Shown here: positions 22,959-32,557 of the stretch, in pieces | Layout of the letters: each line of letters starts with the position of its first letter | Position numbering within the stretch: the stretch's first letter is position 1 | From: Verrucomicrobia bacterium Tous-C9LFEB | Lineage (GTDB): Bacteria > Verrucomicrobiota > Verrucomicrobiia > Methylacidiphilales > UBA1321 | Reading direction: 5' to 3' | Assembly (NCBI GenBank): GCA_002304345.1 | Contig: NEUU01000031.1 | Coordinates: 1-35,738, forward strand | DNA length: 35,738 nucleotides | Notes under the pieces: model-generated | Database searches by the model: none | Seen by the model: the letters and a program-made list of their open reading frames with translations, nothing else | Told to the model about the DNA's origin: nothing | Program-made: the position numbers and the translations under genes

Positions 22959-23240
22959 ATGGCATCCCCCGATATTGATGTGCGTTATGTGGCTGACCTT
23001 GCCCGCTTGAACCTGAGCGATGCGGAGGCGGCGACGTTCCAGAAACAGCTTTCCGACATCCTTGGCTACGTGGCCCAGTTGGAGAAGGTGGACGTGTCGA
23101 GCGTCGCGGCCTTCAGCGGGCCGGTGGTGAATAATCTGCGCCCGGATGTGCTGGGCGAAAGCCTCCCGGTCGAGGTGGCGCTGTCCAATGCGCCGCAGCA
23201 GGAAAATAACCTGATCGTGGTGCCGAAGATGATTGAGTAA
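22959..23240 (+). CDS. gatC: Aspartyl/glutamyl-tRNA amidotransferase subunit C
   Basis: A 93-residue small subunit of GatCAB, the enzyme that amidates Glu-tRNA(Gln) and Asp-tRNA(Asn) when the direct synthetases are missing. It wraps round GatA and GatB and stabilises the complex. The family pattern is clear: VADLARLNLSDAEAATFQKQLSDILGYVAQLEKVD (in parts) and the C-terminal LPVEVALSNAP...IVVPKMIE. A GGCGG-like site precedes ATG. It is first in a gatC-gatA-gatB order, separated from gatA by a 128-base gap with an AT-rich hairpin. Confidence 0.95.
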   Translation: MASPDIDVRYVADLARLNLSDAEAATFQKQLSDILGYVAQLEKVDVSSVAAFSGPVVNNLRPDVLGESLPVEVALSNAPQQENNLIVVPKMIE

Positions 23241-23253
23241 ACAACCAAGGCAT

Positions 23254-23346
23254 TTTTGACGAAATTAACGAAATTAACGGAATTTACGAAATTGTTCAGA
23301 AACAGGATTCCTAAATTTTCGTTAATTCCGTTAATTTCGTCAAAAT
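23254..23346. repeat. AT-rich inverted repeat between gatC and gatA
   Basis: Left arm TTTTGACGAAATTAACGAAA (23254-23273, continuing to 23293) and right arm ending ...GTTAATTTCGTCAAAA (to 23344) form an imperfect stem of about 33 bp. Members of the same family lie at 24836-24926 and 28944-29142. No T-run of a classic terminator follows on the + strand. Confidence 0.8.
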
Positions 23347-23368
23347 ATCTTAAATCTTTCTATCTACT

Positions 23369-24814
23369 ATGAGCGCTTTATATACCGAATCGGTGGCGTC
23401 GTTGCGCCGCAAACTGGCCGCGAAGGAAATCACAGCGGTCGACGTGGCGGATCAATTGCTGGCCCGCATTGAGCAGGCCGATGGCAAGTTGAACGCGTAC
23501 AATTTCAAGCCCGACGCGGCCAAGGTGCGCGCGGCGGCGCAGGCGGCCGACTTGAGCAAGCCGCTCGGCGGCGTGCCGATCGCAATCAAGGACGTGATCA
23601 ATGTGCAGGGCGATCCGTGCACGTGCTCGTCGAAGATTTTGCAGGGCTACACGGCTCCGTACGATGCGACGGTGATCAAGAAGCTGCGCGAAGCGGGCGC
23701 GGTGCTCGTGGGCCGCACGAACATGGACGAATTCGCAATGGGTTCCTCCACGGAAAATTCGAGCTGGGGCGTGACGCGCAATCCGTGGGACACGGACCGC
23801 ATTCCCGGCGGTTCGAGCGGTGGCTCGGCGGCGGTGGTGGGCGGACATGAAGCCTTTGCCGCGCTGGGTTCCGACACCGGCGGATCGATTCGTCAACCGG
23901 CGGCGCTGTGCGGTTGCGTTGGGTTGAAGCCGACGTATGGCCGCGTGTCGCGCTACGGACTTGTTGCGTTCGCGTCGAGCCTGGATCAGATCGGGCCGTT
24001 CACGAAGACGGTGGAAGACGCCGCGTTGCTCATGGAGGTGATCAGCGGTCACGATCCGAAGGACAACACGAGCGTGAATCGTCCCGTGCCGAAGTACACG
24101 GACGCGTTGAAGCAGGATTTGCGCGGGATGAAGCTCGGCGTGCCGAAGGAATATTTCATCAGCGGTATCGACCCGGAGGTCGAGGCGGCGACGAAGGCGG
24201 CGATCGAACATTTCGCGAAGCAGGGCGCGGAGATTGTCGACATCTCGCTGCCGCACACGGAATACGCGTGCGCGGTCTATTATATCATCGCCCCAGCGGA
24301 AGCGTCGGCGAATCTCGCCCGGTTCGAGGGCGTGCGCTACGGCAATCGCGTGAAGAATCCGAAGGACATTCTCGATCTGTACCGCTCCACGCGTGAACAG
24401 GGTTTCGGTCCCGAGGTGAAGCGCCGCATCATTCTCGGTACGTACGTGCTGAGCTCGGGTTACTACGACGCCTATTATAATCGCGCGCAGAAGGTGCGGC
24501 AGTTGATCAAGCGCGACTTCGAGCAGGCGTTCACGAAGTGCGATGCGATCCTGACGCCGACCTCGCCGACGGCGGCGTTCAAGGTGGGAGAGAAGACGAG
24601 CGATCCGTTGCAGATGTATCTCGCGGATATTTTCACGATCGCGGTCAATCTCGCGGGCGTGTGCGGCATCTCGATTCCGTGCGGCTTTACGAAGTCGAAA
24701 TTGCCGATCGGATTGCAGATCATCGGCGCGCAGTGGGGCGAGGAAAACGTGCTCCGCGCGGCGCACGGTTACGAGCAGACGACGGAATGGCACAAGGAAG
24801 TTCCGCAGATTTAA
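23369..24814 (+). CDS. gatA: Aspartyl/glutamyl-tRNA amidotransferase subunit A
   Basis: A 481-residue amidase-signature enzyme that hydrolyses glutamine and releases ammonia for transfer by GatB. The Ser-cisSer-Lys triad is visible: K74 in PIAIKDVI, S149 in GGSSGGSA and the nucleophile S173 in DTGGSIRQPAALCG. Length and the C-terminal PIGLQIIGAQWGEENVLRAAH motif are typical of GatA. The ATG is preceded by an A/T-rich leader without a strong ribosome site. It is the middle gene of gatCAB, with repeat hairpins on both sides, so co-transcription with processing, or partly separate expression, are both possible. Confidence 0.97.
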   Translation: MSALYTESVASLRRKLAAKEITAVDVADQLLARIEQADGKLNAYNFKPDAAKVRAAAQAADLSKPLGGVPIAIKDVINVQGDPCTCSSKILQGYTAPYDATVIKKLREAGAVLVGRTNMDEFAMGSSTENSSWGVTRNPWDTDRIPGGSSGGSAAVVGGHEAFAALGSDTGGSIRQPAALCGCVGLKPTYGRVSRYGLVAFASSLDQIGPFTKTVEDAALLMEVISGHDPKDNTSVNRPVPKYTDALKQDLRGMKLGVPKEYFISGIDPEVEAATKAAIEHFAKQGAEIVDISLPHTEYACAVYYIIAPAEASANLARFEGVRYGNRVKNPKDILDLYRSTREQGFGPEVKRRIILGTYVLSSGYYDAYYNRAQKVRQLIKRDFEQAFTKCDAILTPTSPTAAFKVGEKTSDPLQMYLADIFTIAVNLAGVCGISIPCGFTKSKLPIGLQIIGAQWGEENVLRAAHGYEQTTEWHKEVPQI

Positions 24815-24835
24815 GACGAAAAAGACAAAGACAAT

Positions 24836-24926
24836 TTAGACGAAATTAACGGAATTATAAAAGGCATCGAAAAGAGTGTTTTTTCAATTCCAAAAAATTT
24901 CGTAAATTCCGTTAATTTCGTCAAAA
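24836..24926. repeat. AT-rich inverted repeat between gatA and gatB
   Basis: GACGAAATTAACGGAATTAT (24839-24858) and AAATTCCGTTAATTTCGTC (24904-24922) form an 18-19-bp stem across about 45 bases. The sequence is nearly identical to the gatC-gatA copy, and a partial AGACGAAAAAGACAAAGACA degenerate copy stands just before it. Confidence 0.8.
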
Positions 24927-24938
24927 AAGAAAAAGTTT

Positions 24939-26390
24939 ATGGCAGAATACGAAGCAGTAATCGGGCTGGAAGTGCACGTCCAGCTGAAGACCAACACGAA
25001 GATGTTTTGCTCGTGCAAGAACGAGTTCGGCGGCGCGCCGAATTCGCACGTATGCCCCGTTTGTCTCGGCATGCCGGGCGTGTTGCCCACGCCGAACGAG
25101 GAGGCGATCATCAAGACGATTCTCACGGGCGAGATGCTGGAGTGCCAGATCGCGCCGCGCTGCAAATTCGACCGGAAGAATTATTTCTACCCGGACATGC
25201 CGAAGAATTACCAGATCTCGCAGTACGACGAGCCGCTGTGCGCGAATGGCGCGGTGACGCTCAACCTGCTGGCGTTCCCGAAGGACGTGCAGAATGATCC
25301 GAAGGTGGCCTTCGACAAGAAGATCCGGCTCGAGCGCATTCACCTGGAAGAAGACGTGGCGAAGTCGTTCCATTACGAGACGGCGAGCGGCATTGACTTC
25401 AATCGCGCGGGCACGCCGCTGATGGAAATCGTCAGCAAGGCGGACATCGCCACGCCGGAAGAGGCGTTCGCGTACCTGACGGCGCTGAAGCAAATCCTGA
25501 TCTATGGCGGCGTGAGCGACGCGGACATGGAGAAGGGGCAGATGCGTTGCGACGTGAATGTCAGCATTCGTCCCAAGGGCCAGAAGGAATATGGCACGAA
25601 GGTTGAGATCAAGAATTTGAACAGCATCAGCGCGGTGCGCAAATCGTTGCACTATGAAATCCTGCGCCAGACGGCCGACGTCGAAGCGGGCGTTCCGATT
25701 ATTCAGCAGACCCGCCGCTGGGACGATGGCCGGGGCGAGACGTTCATGATGCGCACGAAGGAAAAGGCGCACGATTACCGCTATTTCCCCGACCCGGATT
25801 TGCTCCCGCTCAACACGGAAGAGGGCTTGCACCAGACGGCGAAATCGCGTCTGCCGGAACTCCCGGCGGCGAAGAAGTCGCGCCTGGTCGCGGCCTATGC
25901 GGTGACGGAATATCAGGCGAGCGTGCTCGCTTCGGAGGTCGCGCTGGCGAATTATTTCGAGAAGGCGGCCGCGACTGCGAAGAACAAATCGGCAGTGGCG
26001 AATTTCCTGCTGAACGATTACTTTGCGACCGGTGGCGATATTGAAAACATTCCGGTGAACCCGGAGTTTTTCTCCGAGCTGTCGAACCTCGTCGAAGAAG
26101 GCAAGATCAACACCAAGCAGGCGAAGGAAGTGTTCCCGAAGATGGTGGCGGAAAACAAAGCGCCGTCTGTGCTGGTGAAGGAACTCGGCCTCTCGCAGAT
26201 TACCGACACTGCCGCGCTGGAAGCGTTGTGCGATCAAGCAATCGCCGCGAATCCGCGCAGCGTCGCCGATTTCAAGGCGGGCAAGACGAATGCCGTCAAC
26301 GCGCTGAAGGGGCAGGTCATGAAGCTCTCCAAGGGCCAGGCCAACCCACAGGTCGTGGGCGATATTCTGCTGAAGAAATTATCCGCTTAG
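24939..26390 (+). CDS. gatB: Aspartyl/glutamyl-tRNA amidotransferase subunit B
   Basis: A 483-residue subunit that binds the misacylated tRNA and phosphorylates and amidates the glutamyl or aspartyl group. The opening EAVIGLEVHVQLKTNTKMFC, the CKNEF...VCPVCLGMPG cluster (cysteines near 24-44 suited to zinc), GTPLMEIVSKADI, GQMRCDVNVSIR and the C-terminal tail-domain sequences are those of GatB. The ATG has an A-rich leader (AAAAAGAAAAAGTTT). The last gene of the gat set; a BON-like gene follows after 54 bases. Confidence 0.97.
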   Translation: MAEYEAVIGLEVHVQLKTNTKMFCSCKNEFGGAPNSHVCPVCLGMPGVLPTPNEEAIIKTILTGEMLECQIAPRCKFDRKNYFYPDMPKNYQISQYDEPLCANGAVTLNLLAFPKDVQNDPKVAFDKKIRLERIHLEEDVAKSFHYETASGIDFNRAGTPLMEIVSKADIATPEEAFAYLTALKQILIYGGVSDADMEKGQMRCDVNVSIRPKGQKEYGTKVEIKNLNSISAVRKSLHYEILRQTADVEAGVPIIQQTRRWDDGRGETFMMRTKEKAHDYRYFPDPDLLPLNTEEGLHQTAKSRLPELPAAKKSRLVAAYAVTEYQASVLASEVALANYFEKAAATAKNKSAVANFLLNDYFATGGDIENIPVNPEFFSELSNLVEEGKINTKQAKEVFPKMVAENKAPSVLVKELGLSQITDTAALEALCDQAIAANPRSVADFKAGKTNAVNALKGQVMKLSKGQANPQVVGDILLKKLSA

Positions 26391-26400
26391 GAAACTGAGC

Positions 26401-26444
26401 GGACGGTTTCTTGCGGAGTTCGCCAAGGCGCAGAGGGGGATAAG
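26401..26444 (+). repeat. GCGGAGTTCGCCAAGGCGCAGAGG repeat before the BON-like gene
   Basis: A copy of the family also seen at 20617-20655 and 26803-26835. In this copy the ending CAGAGGGGGATAAG contains the likely ribosome-binding site of the gene that starts at 26445. Confidence 0.7.
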
Positions 26445-26792
26445 ATGAAGCCAAGACGATTGCTGGTGAGTTTTTTGGCGGTAATTACCGTTGGGCTCGC
26501 TGTCTATGCGACCGGTGTCCATGTGTTGGCTCGGAGAGTGCAGCCAGCATGCGTTCCGGTGCTGCAGAAATTGGTTCAGGCGGACCCGCGTTTTTCCAAG
26601 ATAACGGTTACCTCGCCGTATGGACGGAAGGCCGTTGAGGTTTATGGATGGGTCGATTCCGAGACCGCGAAAACCGCGCTCGAAAAACTGGTGCTGGATA
26701 CGGCGGGTATTTCGCGCCCCAATGCCGACGGCTTTGAGACCGTTGAGATCTATGAGAATGTGATGGTGTCGCCTGCTTCGTCGCAGCGTTGA
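26445..26792 (+). CDS. Small membrane-anchored or exported BON-like protein
   Basis: A 115-residue protein with an N-terminal hydrophobic helix (LLVSFLAVITVGLAVYATGV, about 6-25) that may be an anchor or signal, followed by a small alpha/beta domain: ITVTSPYGRKAVEVYGWVDSETAKTALEKLV... VEIYENV, which has the strand-helix-strand plan and VYGWVDSE turn of BON domains. BON domains bind membranes or sugars at the periplasmic side; the specific role is unknown. GAGGGGG immediately before ATG comes from the flanking repeat. It could be a passenger of the gat operon. Confidence 0.7.
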   Translation: MKPRRLLVSFLAVITVGLAVYATGVHVLARRVQPACVPVLQKLVQADPRFSKITVTSPYGRKAVEVYGWVDSETAKTALEKLVLDTAGISRPNADGFETVEIYENVMVSPASSQR

Positions 26793-27136
26793 GTTACAGA
26801 TTTTTTCTCGCGGAGTTCGCCAAGGCGCAGAGGCAAGCGGCGCGATACAGGAAAGGCAAAAGACTACACCCCGGCGCTACGCGCCAGCAGCGTGACGCTG
26901 CACCCTGTACTTGATAGCCGAGCTGCGACAGGCGGAGTCATCGTTGCCGAGTGTCCCTGTCGTGGAGCTGTCGCCCGCCGAAGCCACCGGCTTCGGCTAC
27001 ACCGGAGTTCAGCGCCACGCTGGCTTTGAAAACGATTTGGGCGGGATTCGTCTTTTGCCATGCAAAAGCGAATCCCGCCCAATCGGGGTTTCCAAAGGGA
27101 ATCATTCCCTTTGGCGGAGTGAGGGGCGGAGCCCCT
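26793..27136. repeat. Repeat and hairpin region between BON-like gene and ilvD
   Basis: No gene is credible. It holds GCGGAGTTCGCCAAGGCGCAGAGG (26811-26834), GGCGCGATACAGG (26839-26851), ACACCCCGGCGCTACGCGCC (26866-26885), a GCAGCGTGACGCTGC palindrome (26887-26901) and GCCGAAGCCACCGGCTTCGG (26974-26993) shared with the gp27-like gene. Three hairpins stand near the ilvD end: 27039-27080, 27092-27114 and 27122-27135. One or more may terminate ilvD. Confidence 0.75.
27039..27080 (-). terminator. Long hairpin downstream of ilvD, candidate terminator
   Basis: GGGCGGGATTCG-T-CTTTTGC pairs with GCAAAAG-CGAATCCCGCCC around a 3-nt loop (stem of 19 bp, one bulge). It lies 57 bases past the leftward ilvD stop and is followed, on that strand, by AAATCGTTTTC. 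A second perfect hairpin CCAAAGGGA/TCCCTTTGG (27092-27114) comes first. Confidence 0.5.
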
Positions 27137-28864
<1,728 letters not shown>

Positions 28865-29202
28865 GACGTAAGGAGCCAGTATGCGACGGAATTCGGGAAT
28901 TGCCAATTAGGAAACTCGAAGGTGAAGAGAGGGGGGATTTTTTTTGACGAAATTAACGGAATTAAACGAAATTTTAGGAGTATGGGAAGAAGGTGTCAGT
29001 TCTGAATGGAACTAGGATAAGGACGATTTGGAGTGCGGCGGCTTGCCGCCGCTTTGCCGTATTCGATTCACGACCCGACGGTGGCAAGCCGCCGTGCAGC
29101 AAAGCGGGAGCAAGCTCCCGCACTCCAAATTTCGTCAAAAAACGTCTTTGCCTTTGAGTTTTGCGTTCGACACGCCACACTTTGGGGCGTCCTTTCCATG
29201 AC
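28865..29202. repeat. Intergenic region with nested repeats between ilvD and GT-C gene
   Basis: No gene seen. It contains GGAATTGCCAATT (28889-28910), a TTTTGACGAAATTAACGGAA element opened at 28944 and closed by AAATTTCGTCAAAAAA (29127-29142), and in between a multi-hairpin unit at 29027-29129. Divergent promoters for ilvD and the next gene must lie here but are not recognisable. Confidence 0.75.
29027..29129. repeat. TTTGGAGTGCGG...CCGCACTCCAAA multi-hairpin repeat
   Basis: Outer arms TTTGGAGTGCGG (29027-29038) and its partner (about 29118-29129) enclose inner palindromes GCGGCTTGCCGC, CGGTGGCAAGCCGCCG and GGGAGCAAGCTCCC. The plan of variable inner hairpins in fixed outer arms resembles that of the TGTAGGGC family. 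It sits within the GACGAAATTAACGG element. Confidence 0.8.
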
Positions 29203-30735
29203 ATGATGAAGTCTTCTCAAGATCTGGCGCGGCCATCGATCTGGCCTGAGACGCTGGCAGTTGCCGCGCTGTGGGCGGCGTGGTTCGCGTGGTTCTACCG
29301 GCTGTGGCCGATGTGGGATGATCACGCGGTCTACCAGTTGATGGCGGCGAGCTGGCTGCAGGGCGGCAAGCCGTATGTGGATGCGATCGATCCGAATTGG
29401 CCGGGGGCGATGTTGCTGCATGGGATCGCGTTCGCGGTGAGTGGCTATCAGGCGTGGGGTTTTCGTCTGCTGGATGCGGCGTTGCAGATCGGTTTGGCGG
29501 CGGTGACGTTTTACTGGCTGGCGGCGTGGCGGGTGGATCGCCTGTGGCGCGCGACGGCGGTGGCGTTGTATACGATCACTTATTTTAACGGGACGTTCGG
29601 CACGATGGGGCAACGGGAGGGATTGGCGCTGCCGTTTCTGGTGCTGGGTTTGTTGCCGTGGTTGCTGCCTGCGAAACCAGCGCGGGCGTTCTCGTGGGGA
29701 CGATTGATTTTCGTGCATGGCGCTTGTCTGGGCATGGCGGTGTGTGTGAAGCCGCCGATGGGTGTGGCGATGGTGGTGGTGGGTCTCACCTCGCTGGCGG
29801 TGCGGCAAATCACGGTGCGGGAATGGCTGCGGTTCGTTGTCGCGGGGGCGATGGGCGGTGTGTTGTGGCTCTCAGTGATGGCGGCGATTTTGGCGCAGGC
29901 GGGGGGTCTCGAGGCCTTCTGGCATTGGGGCGTGAAGTTCGCGTTTTCCGATTACGTGGTGGAGACGGTGCCGTGGGCGAAGCGGGGAGCGCATATCGCG
30001 AAATGGCTCATGACCACGGGTGCGCTGACGTCGATGGTGGTGCTGTTGGGCTTCTTTTTGTGGCAGAGGAAACGGGCGGCATGGACGCCGTTGCTTTCGT
30101 TGCTGGTGGGGTTGGTGGCGGGTTTTCTGCTCGAGGCGTTGGTGCAGGGAAAGACGTATTGTCTCTATCATTTTTTGCCGTTCCTGTGGGCGCTGACGGC
30201 GTTGGGCGCGGTGCTGCTGGATCGCGCGGAGTTGCCACTGGCGGCGCGGCAGCGGGGATGGCTCTACGCGGGAATCGGCGGACTGCTGCTGTTGTGCGGG
30301 ATCGGGTACAGCCGCAAGCCGTACGAGATGACGTCGGGCGCGAAACTGGGGCAGCAATTGCGCGGGGAGTTGCGACCGGGGGAGAGCGTGGTGATCGTGG
30401 GGTTCGCGCCGACGCTTTATCTGTCGCTGGAGGCGCAGCCGCCGTATCCGATTTTGAACAGCATGCTTTTCTATGTGCTGAATGAGGCGGCGCAGGAAGA
30501 GGAGGAGTCGCGGTTGATCTCGATTCTATCCGATCCGCGTCGCCGGTTTTTCATGATCGACAGCATTGTGTTCGAGACGAAGCGGCCGTGGACGCGGGTG
30601 GATCGGCGGCCGCGATTGGCGGTCTTTCTGCGGGAGCATTTCCATGCGCCGAAGATTCGGCAGGTGCGGGGGAATCCGCTGGAGTTCGCAGAGCCGGTGG
30701 AATATTTGATCTATGAGCGGCAGCCGGGGAAATGA
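29203..30735 (+). CDS. GT-C fold membrane glycosyltransferase (PMT/ArnT-like)
   Basis: A 510-residue protein with about ten membrane segments. The first external loop has the signature of the PMT_2 group: MWDDHAVYQLMAASWLQGGKPYVDAIDPNWPG (in parts), equivalent to the D-D/E...Y..A..L..G..PY.D....P pattern whose acidic pair binds the polyprenyl-phosphate sugar donor and metal. A hydrophilic C-terminal domain follows (about 395-510). Likely job: transfer of a sugar to a lipid or protein at the outer face of the inner membrane; substrates unknown. The frame opens at TTG 29161, but ATG 29203 starts just before the first helix. Repeats follow the gene. It stands alone. Confidence 0.85.
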   Translation: MMKSSQDLARPSIWPETLAVAALWAAWFAWFYRLWPMWDDHAVYQLMAASWLQGGKPYVDAIDPNWPGAMLLHGIAFAVSGYQAWGFRLLDAALQIGLAAVTFYWLAAWRVDRLWRATAVALYTITYFNGTFGTMGQREGLALPFLVLGLLPWLLPAKPARAFSWGRLIFVHGACLGMAVCVKPPMGVAMVVVGLTSLAVRQITVREWLRFVVAGAMGGVLWLSVMAAILAQAGGLEAFWHWGVKFAFSDYVVETVPWAKRGAHIAKWLMTTGALTSMVVLLGFFLWQRKRAAWTPLLSLLVGLVAGFLLEALVQGKTYCLYHFLPFLWALTALGAVLLDRAELPLAARQRGWLYAGIGGLLLLCGIGYSRKPYEMTSGAKLGQQLRGELRPGESVVIVGFAPTLYLSLEAQPPYPILNSMLFYVLNEAAQEEEESRLISILSDPRRRFFMIDSIVFETKRPWTRVDRRPRLAVFLREHFHAPKIRQVRGNPLEFAEPVEYLIYERQPGK

Positions 30736-31113
30736 GTTGAGATTTCAGATTGGAAATTTCAAATGAGGGCCGGACTGACCATCGACAACGGGGGTTGCTG
30801 GAGCCTTTTCTATTTAGATTGTCGCAACGCTATACCTCTTGGAGCACGCCAGCTGATCCTTCGACAAGCTCAGGATGACCAGCGTGACGCTGGACCCAAT
30901 ATAATGTATCTGGCATCAGCCGTACTGGATGCAACGTCACGTTGCTCGACAAGCTCAGGATGACGGGTTGGGGCGGCAATCTCAAATGATCGTGAGGAAT
31001 TCTCGCGAGAGTCGACGCTTATCCTCTGACATTACTTTCATTCCACGTCATCCTGAGCTTGTCGAAGGATCGCGTAAGAAGGTCTACGATACGACAATGA
31101 ACTTGAAATCTGA
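30736..31113. repeat. Repeat-filled gap of 378 bases
   Basis: No gene visible. Contents: AT-rich ATTTCAGATTGGAAATTTCA (30742-30763), a single terminal arm CCTTCGACAAGCTCAGG (30857-30875) joined to a CCAGCGTGACGCTGG palindrome (30879-30893), a GCAACGTCACGTTGC palindrome (30931-30945), then the nearly complete inverted-repeat element 30946-31072. Order suggests one element inserted into or recombined with another. Confidence 0.75.
30946..31072. mobile_element. Nearly complete copy of the CTTGTCGAAGGATCG inverted-repeat element
   Basis: TCGACAAGCTCAGGATGACG at 30946-30965 is inverted at 31046-31065; the right arm continues to GGATCGCG. The core GTGAGGAATTCTCGCGAGAG and ACATTACTTTCATTCCACGTC match the copy at 21416-21558. 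The left arm is truncated where it meets the CGTCACG palindrome. Confidence 0.75.
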
Positions 31114-31728
31114 CTAGTCGAGCAGGCGGTAGGAGAGGGTGATGGTGACGGGCTTGCCGGCTTCGATCTGGAGTGGTTGCGAGAGGCGGGAGTTGTGCCA
31201 GACGCGAACGGCTTTTTGACCTTCACTGGCTCCGCTGGTGAGGACTCCGCCGCGATTTTTTTCCGTGATGGGCGGGAGGCTGGAGGGGACGTCGAAGAGT
31301 CGCCAGCCGGAGGGAACGCCGTTTTCGTCCGTCGCTTCGAAATCACCATTCTTGATGGGGGAGCCGTCGACCTTGATATCGTCGTAGGCGACGAAGATCT
31401 GGTGGAGGTCTTTTTCGTTGGGGCTGACGCGGGCGTAGGGACCCATGAGGGTAAACATCACGCGACCGCTCTTTTTACCGTGAAAGGTGATGGTGGCTTG
31501 CCGCCAGCCCGTGGTGGCGGGCAGTTCCACGACCATGTGTTGGGTGGGGTCGGTGCCGGCCCAGTGGGCGGCGGAGGCTTTACCACCATCGGAGACGGCG
31601 TCGATTTCGATTTCCACCTGGTCAGCGGAGGGGCTGAATTCCAGCCGCGCGGTGCGGTTGGCGGGAGCGGCGTGGAGAGAAACGAGCGTGGCGAGGAGAA
31701 GACCCAGAGGAGCGAGACGCATTTTCAT
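31114..31728 (-). CDS. Exported beta-rich protein, second member of duplicated cassette (copy B)
   Basis: A 204-residue protein with a signal peptide (MKMRLAPLGLLLATLVSLHA, cleavage near residue 20) and a beta-sandwich-like body. It looks like a carbohydrate-binding-module-type fold: paired strands with HMVVELPATTGWRQATITF, AYDDIKVDGSPIKNGDFEA and RVWHNSRLSQPLQIEAGKPVTITLSYR. It is clearly paralogous to 32913-33539; the blocks AGTDP, YDDIKV, RVWHNSR and KPVTIT are shared in order. The 31728 start is used because the longer frame (from 31842) overlaps the PEP-CTERM gene. Its ATG lies 11 bases after that gene's stop, so they are an operon. Function unknown; matrix or polysaccharide binding is an inference. 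Confidence 0.75.
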   Translation of the reverse strand: MKMRLAPLGLLLATLVSLHAAPANRTARLEFSPSADQVEIEIDAVSDGGKASAAHWAGTDPTQHMVVELPATTGWRQATITFHGKKSGRVMFTLMGPYARVSPNEKDLHQIFVAYDDIKVDGSPIKNGDFEATDENGVPSGWRLFDVPSSLPPITEKNRGGVLTSGASEGQKAVRVWHNSRLSQPLQIEAGKPVTITLSYRLLD

Positions 31729-31738
31729 GGGAGGGGTT

Positions 31739-32557
31739 TTAGGTGCGGCGTGTGCGGCGGCCGGAGCCGAGGAGCAGGGTGCCGAAGCTAAAGACGAGGA
31801 GAGCGATGGAGGTGGGTTCGGGGATGATCTGGAGCGTGTCAATGCGCACGACGGAAGCGGAGGAATCGACGACGTAGAAACCGATGCCGGTAATGGTGGA
31901 GGAGGAGAGATCGGAGGAGAGGGTGGAGCCGAGGCTCATGCTGCCGCCGGTGGGGTCGAGGGTGAAGGCGCTCCAGTTGCTGGCGGTGCTGGAATAATTC
32001 ACGGAGAAGGTGACGTCGGAGGTTTGGGCATCGCTATAAGACGCGGCGGTCACATAGGCGGTCGAGTTGTTTTTGGTGGAGTTCGAAGCGACCCAAGTGC
32101 CGCTGCCGATGGAGCCGTCGCCGCCGATCTGGAGGAGGAGGCGGACGGTGGCGGTGGTTTTATTGTTGCCCATGGTCCAGGTGATGGAGTCGCCGTTGGC
32201 GAGGGTGAGTCCGGTTCCGAAGGTATGGACGCTACCAAAGGTTTGCGCAGGCGTGGCGTTATTGACGAAGAAGAGGTAGCCCTTGGTGTCCTTGGGATTG
32301 CCGTTGGCGTTGGAGATGCCGGCGTAGTCCACGGTATTGCTGATGGTATTGGTGGCGGGCATGTAGTTGGAGAGATTGGTCGCGGTGGCTCCAGCATAGG
32401 TGTACCAACTCGAGGTGGCGGTCATGAGATTGCTGCCGCCGCTGTTGTTGAACGTTTCCGAGTAGAGCTGGGCGTGGGCCGCGGGGGCGAGACTCAGGAA
32501 GGTCAGGAGGAGGAGACAGAGGACGGAAAGGTACGGCCAGCGACGAAGTGCTTTCAT
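31739..32557 (-). CDS. PEP-CTERM sorting-domain protein, cassette copy B
   Basis: A 272-residue exported protein with a signal peptide (YLSVLCLLLLTFLSLAPAAHA, cleavage near residue 29) and a Ser/Thr/Asn-rich, beta-rich passenger domain. The end has IIPEPTSIALLVFSFGTLLL then GSGRRTRRT, a textbook PEP-CTERM tail for exosortase processing. The body aligns with the gene at 33753-34559: AGY/KGYLFFV-FV.NN, VRLLLQIGGDGS/VRLLVQVDG, and the segment NWSAFTLDPTGGSMSLGS versus NWTSFTLDPGNATMSLGT. The start is taken at ATG 32557 with GGAGAA upstream; a longer frame opens at 32599. Copy A and copy B are tandem duplicates. Confidence 0.88.
   Translation of the reverse strand: MKALRRWPYLSVLCLLLLTFLSLAPAAHAQLYSETFNNSGGSNLMTATSSWYTYAGATATNLSNYMPATNTISNTVDYAGISNANGNPKDTKGYLFFVNNATPAQTFGSVHTFGTGLTLANGDSITWTMGNNKTTATVRLLLQIGGDGSIGSGTWVASNSTKNNSTAYVTAASYSDAQTSDVTFSVNYSSTASNWSAFTLDPTGGSMSLGSTLSSDLSSSTITGIGFYVVDSSASVVRIDTLQIIPEPTSIALLVFSFGTLLLGSGRRTRRT

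Noticed and set aside
23369..24814. Frameshift or pseudogene in the repeat-bordered gatA
   Set aside because: The frame is intact, of typical length, with all three catalytic residues.
24921..26237. 438-residue minus-strand frame opposite gatB
   Set aside because: Arg/His/Val-biased shadow of a well-supported gatB; no start signal or family.
28865..28943. Riboswitch or peptide attenuator for ilvD
   Set aside because: No leader peptide with branched-chain codons and no recognised aptamer in the short leader; the palindromes there belong to repeat families.
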